A DNA stretch of 8,120 bases, taken from positions 1 to 8,120 of the forward strand of contig PEXD01000018.1 in NCBI GenBank assembly GCA_002779235.1, written 5' to 3'. This stretch comes from Candidatus Woesearchaeota archaeon CG07_land_8_20_14_0_80_44_23. GTDB lineage: Archaea > Nanobdellota > Nanobdellia > Woesearchaeales > 0-14-0-80-44-23. Below, piece after piece: positions 5,390-8,120 of this stretch; within the stretch, counting starts at the first letter, position 1, and each line of letters opens with the position of its first letter. The translations under genes were made by a program, and so were the position numbers. The notes under the pieces are model-generated. The model made no database searches. It saw nothing but the letters and a program-made list of their open reading frames with translations, and was not told where the DNA came from.

Positions 5390-6572
5390 CAGCGAAGGAG
5401 AGAAAAAAGAAAAATTTTCTGAGGCAGAAAAAATTGAGGAGCTCTCCGGAAAGATGGGGCGCTCCGACGAGAAGGGGCTGATGCACTCAGTCCTTGAGAA
5501 TGACAGGGAAAGCATAGGGGCTGCAAAGCTGCTCTCCGAGTCCCTGAACTACAGCATCCCACTGAACGCCGATTCCATTCTTGAGGAGCTCGTAAGCAAC
5601 TACAAGCTCGCAAAATCCCTCTATGGAAAGATATTCATCAGGGAAATAACCGGCTTCTCAGAAGAGTATGTTGAAAACAACAGGCGCATCCCTGAATTCA
5701 GGGCAGAGCTGAAGAAGAGGATAGAAAACAGGATAAGGTTCCTTAAAAAAAGCGGGCTGATTGAGAATGACACACCAACTGAAAAGGGGCTTGAGCTCGC
5801 TGCATACATAAACTATATTGAGGAGATTGACGCTGCTGCATCAAGGGGGCTATTCGGAAAGAAGGCCTCGATGAAGAAGGCGAAGGAGGGGGAGAGGACA
5901 GAGAGCCATCTCTACAAAAGGGACAGGTATCGTGACATAGACATCGCAGGCACTGTGAAGCTGGCGATAAGGAGGAGCCATCAGTCAATAGAGAGCAAGG
6001 ACCTGAAGGCGTCAGAGCGCGAAAGCAGGAGCGCCATAAGGATTGTCTACGCCCTCGACTCATCGGGAAGCATGACAGGAGAGAAGATAGAGCAGTGCAA
6101 GAAGGCGGGGATAGCGCTCTCCCATAAGGCAATAAGCGACAATGATTCTGTTGGGCTTGTCATCTTCGGAAGGGATGTGAAAAAGAGCATACCCCCAACA
6201 AAGGACATCCACTTGCTGCTCAGGGAGATAATGGCGATAAGGCCCCATGGAGAGACTGACATTGCGTCTGCAATTGCAGAGGCGGCAAGGATTCTCTCCT
6301 CACAGGAGAAGAACTCTGCAAAGCACCTGATACTGATAACTGACGCGATGCCGACAAGGGGCGAGACTCCTGAAGAGGACACAAAAAGGGCTGCCTCTGC
6401 TGCGAGGAGCGCCGGGATAACAATCTCAATAGTGGGAATCAAGCTTGACAGGAAGGCAGAGGAGTTTGCGGAAAAGATTGTGCTGATGGGAAAGGGCAGG
6501 TTCTACAGGGCGAGAGAGATAGCGAACTTGGACAGGATTGTGCTTGAGGACTATTACAGGGCAATTGAGTAG
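5343..6572 (+). CDS. VWA-domain protein, partner of the AAA+ ATPase
   Basis: A 409-residue protein with a C-terminal von Willebrand A domain (about 231-400) and a complete metal-ion-dependent adhesion site: DSSGS (D239, S241, S243), T305 in GETD, and D334 in LITDAMPT. In MoxR/ChlI-ChlD systems this domain recruits the client to the ATPase ring. Residues 1-50 are basic and acidic, probably flexible. Residues about 120-165 (RFLKKSGLI, TPTEKGLELA) look like a winged-helix-type segment. There is no signal peptide or membrane span, so it is cytosolic. The start is uncertain: TTG at 5343 has AAGGA 6 nt upstream and overlaps the ATPase by 47 bp, while the first in-frame ATG is at 5454 (residue 38) with a weaker site. 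I prefer 5343 because the acidic N-terminal segment is continuous with the rest. It has no own promoter, so it is in an operon with the ATPase. Confidence 0.9.
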   Translation: MRRRKRTSLKRAVAFSSEGEKKEKFSEAEKIEELSGKMGRSDEKGLMHSVLENDRESIGAAKLLSESLNYSIPLNADSILEELVSNYKLAKSLYGKIFIREITGFSEEYVENNRRIPEFRAELKKRIENRIRFLKKSGLIENDTPTEKGLELAAYINYIEEIDAAASRGLFGKKASMKKAKEGERTESHLYKRDRYRDIDIAGTVKLAIRRSHQSIESKDLKASERESRSAIRIVYALDSSGSMTGEKIEQCKKAGIALSHKAISDNDSVGLVIFGRDVKKSIPPTKDIHLLLREIMAIRPHGETDIASAIAEAARILSSQEKNSAKHLILITDAMPTRGETPEEDTKRAASAARSAGITISIVGIKLDRKAEEFAEKIVLMGKGRFYRAREIANLDRIVLEDYYRAIE

Positions 6573-6602
6573 TCAGATTCTTTTCCATAATAACCATTAA
6601 TA

Positions 6603-6610
6603 TTTATATA
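6603..6610 (+). promoter_or_regulatory. TATA box of the phosphoesterase gene, leaderless geometry
   Basis: TTTATATA is centred 26-27 nt before the ATG at 6633 in the 60-bp gap after the VWA gene. The predicted transcript starts at the ATG, and no Shine-Dalgarno site is present. It shows that the phosphoesterase has its own promoter even though it follows the VWA gene closely. Confidence 0.6.
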
Positions 6611-6632
6611 TGACAAGGCGGTTTTTGCAATC

Positions 6633-7229
6633 ATGAAGGCAATCGCATTTGCAGACCTGCATGGGAACATGAGAGAGCTTGACAGGATAATCCGCACCTC
6701 AAAAAAGGCAGAGCTGCTTCTGTGCGCAGGGGACCTGACAAACTTTCAGAGAGGGCTTGTGGGAATGCTCAGGAAGCTTGAGAGGACAGGCAAAAGGGTT
6801 GTGATAATCCCGGGAAACCACGAGGGTCCCAGATACTTAAAAGAAGTTTCAAGGCGCTTCCCTCACATAAAAGAAATCCACAAGTCAAGCTGCATAATCG
6901 GAAATCTTTTGATAATTGGCTACGGTTCAGGCGGTTTTCTGCAGAGGGAGCCGGATTTTCCTGGGACAGCAAGGAAATTTGCAGAGCAGATAAGGAAGCA
7001 TCCTGAAAAAAAAGTAGTAATGCTCTCGCACACTCCCCCGTACGGCACAAAGCTTGACCGTATAGGAAGGGAGCACAGGGGAAGCAGGGACATCTCTGAA
7101 TTCATAAAAAAACACAGGGTGGAGCTGCTGCTGTGCGGGCATCTCCACGAGAACGCAGGAATTATTGAGAAGATAGGAAGGACCACAATAATAAACCCAG
7201 GAAACTATATGAAAATAGAAATAAAATAA
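6633..7229 (+). CDS. Calcineurin-like metallophosphoesterase (YfcE/MJ0936-type)
   Basis: A 198-residue dinuclear-metal phosphoesterase with every core motif: DLH (D8, H10), GDL (D34), GNHE (N62, H63), SHTPPYG (H133) and GHLH (H170, H172). The compact size with no extra domain fits the small archaeal phosphodiesterases such as the MJ0936 and YfcE types. The substrate cannot be read from sequence; phosphodiesters, cyclic nucleotides or nucleotides are possible. Hydrophobic strands such as VVIIPG and NLLIIGYG belong to the sandwich core and are not membrane spans, so it is cytosolic. It has its own TATA box and predicted leaderless start. It is convergent with the surface-protein gene, with an 11-bp gap. 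Confidence 0.92.
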   Translation: MKAIAFADLHGNMRELDRIIRTSKKAELLLCAGDLTNFQRGLVGMLRKLERTGKRVVIIPGNHEGPRYLKEVSRRFPHIKEIHKSSCIIGNLLIIGYGSGGFLQREPDFPGTARKFAEQIRKHPEKKVVMLSHTPPYGTKLDRIGREHRGSRDISEFIKKHRVELLLCGHLHENAGIIEKIGRTTIINPGNYMKIEIK

Positions 7230-7240
7230 ATTTAAAAAAA
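7217..7240 (-). terminator. T-rich terminator of the surface-protein gene
   Basis: Directly after the minus-strand TAA stop (7243-7241) the minus strand reads seven Ts, AAATTTA, TTTTA, TTTC. This T-dense tract is a good archaeal termination signal. It reaches into the 3' end of the convergent phosphoesterase gene. Confidence 0.5.
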
Positions 7241-8120
7241 TTACTGCTCTGTTTTCTTCCTTGACATTACGCTGTATATAAAAAATGCGATAATACCAAG
7301 GATTGCAACAAGTATCACATATGCCCAAACCAGTGGCAGCTTTCTTCCTGAAGGTGCAGGTGTTGTCTCATTCTTTACCACTGAGGCATTCTGCGCTGGA
7401 GGAGTTACCGGCGGAACTGTCGGAGTTACAATGGGCGGAGTCACCGGAGTTGTTGCAACAGGCTGCTGCTCCACTGGGCTGAATCTCACTGTTGCGCCAC
7501 TGGAGTAAATTTTCACAACAGTTATGTTGACATCAGCATTTCCGTCATCTGTAACATCAACCAAGGCATATTCGCCCTCTTTCACTGTAACCTGCTTAGG
7601 AGTGGACTCCACGCTAAAGGTAACAGAGCCGTTGCCTACTGAAATAAGCGTGCATCTGTGCCAGAGATTCTTTATTGGGAATCTCAAATACCCATTTTTT
7701 CCCAATGTAACAAGAGTTTCCCTGAAAATTATCTCCAGCGTGCCATTTATTGTAGCGTTTCCGTAATAACCGCTTGAGGTATGGGAACCTGTTGGCGCTG
7801 TTGTGTCTTTTTTGATTGTGCTGCTTGCTGTTGTTTCTGTGTTGCTTACTGCGTCTGTGCTCTTGTATCTTATGTATGATGTTCCTTCTGTGCTTATCTG
7901 GACTGGTGCTGAATATGCGGTTGAGGGCGTGCAGGTGTTGCTTGTGTCTGTGCAGTATTGGATTGTGGAGCATCCGCTTCCTGAGCCGTCGTTGCATGTT
8001 AGTGTTACATTGATGTAGGATGTTCTTGCCCAGGTGTCGAATGTGTATGATGCTCCTGTGTCTGTGACTGCTGCTGCTGTTGTTACTGGCGCTGTTGTGT
8101 CTATTGTGATTGTGCTGCTT
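7241..8120 (-). CDS. C-terminal part of a repeat-rich, membrane-anchored surface protein (5' end outside the window)
   Basis: The frame is open from the TAA at 7243 to the window edge, giving at least 292 residues with no start in view. An internal TTG at 7705 is not the start, because the frame continues upstream. From the N-terminal side: an Ig-like repeat of 98 residues with four cysteines (TLTCND, GSGC, QYC, SNTC) and the SSTI..DTTAP boundary motif seen twice; a beta-rich domain with DVTDDGNADVNIT, which resembles a Ca-binding loop; a Thr/Pro stalk (PVTPPIVTPTVPPVTPP); a membrane helix (WAYVILVAILGIIAFFIYSV); and a basic tail ending RKKTEQ. This architecture fits a type I cell-surface protein with the repeats outside. 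Such Cys-containing repeats are common in DPANN surface proteins. Seven N-x-S/T sequons are visible. Adhesion or envelope function is inferred. Confidence 0.88.
   Translation of the reverse strand, partial: SSTITIDTTAPVTTAAAVTDTGASYTFDTWARTSYINVTLTCNDGSGSGCSTIQYCTDTSNTCTPSTAYSAPVQISTEGTSYIRYKSTDAVSNTETTASSTIKKDTTAPTGSHTSSGYYGNATINGTLEIIFRETLVTLGKNGYLRFPIKNLWHRCTLISVGNGSVTFSVESTPKQVTVKEGEYALVDVTDDGNADVNITVVKIYSSGATVRFSPVEQQPVATTPVTPPIVTPTVPPVTPPAQNASVVKNETTPAPSGRKLPLVWAYVILVAILGIIAFFIYSVMSRKKTEQ
7794..7826 (-). repeat. Direct repeat copy 1, Ig-like domain boundary
   Basis: A 33-nt stretch matching 8088-8120 at 31 of 33 positions. It encodes SSTIKKDTTAP at the end of the Ig-like repeat. The offset is 294 bp, exactly 98 codons, so the copies are in phase. 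Confidence 0.8.
8088..8120 (-). repeat. Direct repeat copy 2, cut by the window edge
   Basis: Second copy of the 33-nt stretch, encoding SSTITIDTTAP, ending at the last base of the window. It may continue beyond the edge, so the full repeat array and copy number are not visible. Confidence 0.8.

Noticed and set aside
7241..7705. A complete 154-residue gene starting at TTG 7705
   Set aside because: The same frame is open to the window edge and encodes Ig-like repeats upstream, so the TTG is internal.
7614..8018. Open frames on both strands across the surface-protein repeats
   Set aside because: They are shadows of a repetitive, compositionally skewed coding region; the annotated frame has the Ig repeat, stalk, membrane helix and stop in order.
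1..8120. CRISPR array, tRNA, rRNA, transposase, toxin-antitoxin or phage genes
   Set aside because: No spaced short repeats, cloverleaf or recognisable mobile or defence protein; intergenic gaps are all about 125 bp or less.

Overview
This is an archaeal window. It carries an archaeal/eukaryotic-type initiation factor aIF5B, a DUF371 protein (a family I know from archaea), AGG/AGA arginine and ATA isoleucine codons throughout, and TATA boxes about 27 nt upstream of start codons. The divergent RsmA, the small helical ORFs and a surface protein with Cys-containing Ig-like repeats suggest a DPANN lineage such as Woesearchaeota or a relative. That placement is inference; a marker-gene tree would settle it.

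Layout. At 1-413 a DUF5320 gene on the minus strand is divergent from aIF5B. Its promoter holds a perfect 20-nt palindrome between the TATA box and the start. At 414-3834 a tightly spaced plus-strand cluster encodes aIF5B, an unrecognised small helical protein, a DUF371 protein and an RsmA/KsgA-type rRNA dimethyltransferase with an altered catalytic motif. A minus-strand gene for a stand-alone PUA-like RNA-binding protein of the RsmF/NOL1 type (3791-4276) converges on RsmA and overlaps its 3' end by 44 bp. At 4379-6572 a MoxR/Mg-chelatase-like AAA+ ATPase with a four-cysteine insertion overlaps a VWA-domain gene, a typical ATPase plus VWA chaperone pair. A small calcineurin-like phosphoesterase (6633-7229) has its own promoter. 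The window ends in the C-terminal part of a repeat-rich surface protein on the minus strand (7241 to the edge), with a Pro/Thr stalk, a membrane anchor and a basic tail.

How the genes fit together. The 414-4276 block is about translation and ribosome maturation: subunit joining, 16S rRNA dimethylation and rRNA binding. This makes the two uncharacterised proteins in it candidates for ribosome-related roles. The AAA+/VWA pair is a separate remodelling module with no target visible in the window. Four of the five transcription-unit starts look leaderless, while the DUF5320 gene and the second gene of the aIF5B cluster have strong Shine-Dalgarno sites, so two initiation modes seem to coexist. I see no rRNA, tRNA, CRISPR array, transposase or integrase. 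No gene-free stretch exceeds about 110 bases.
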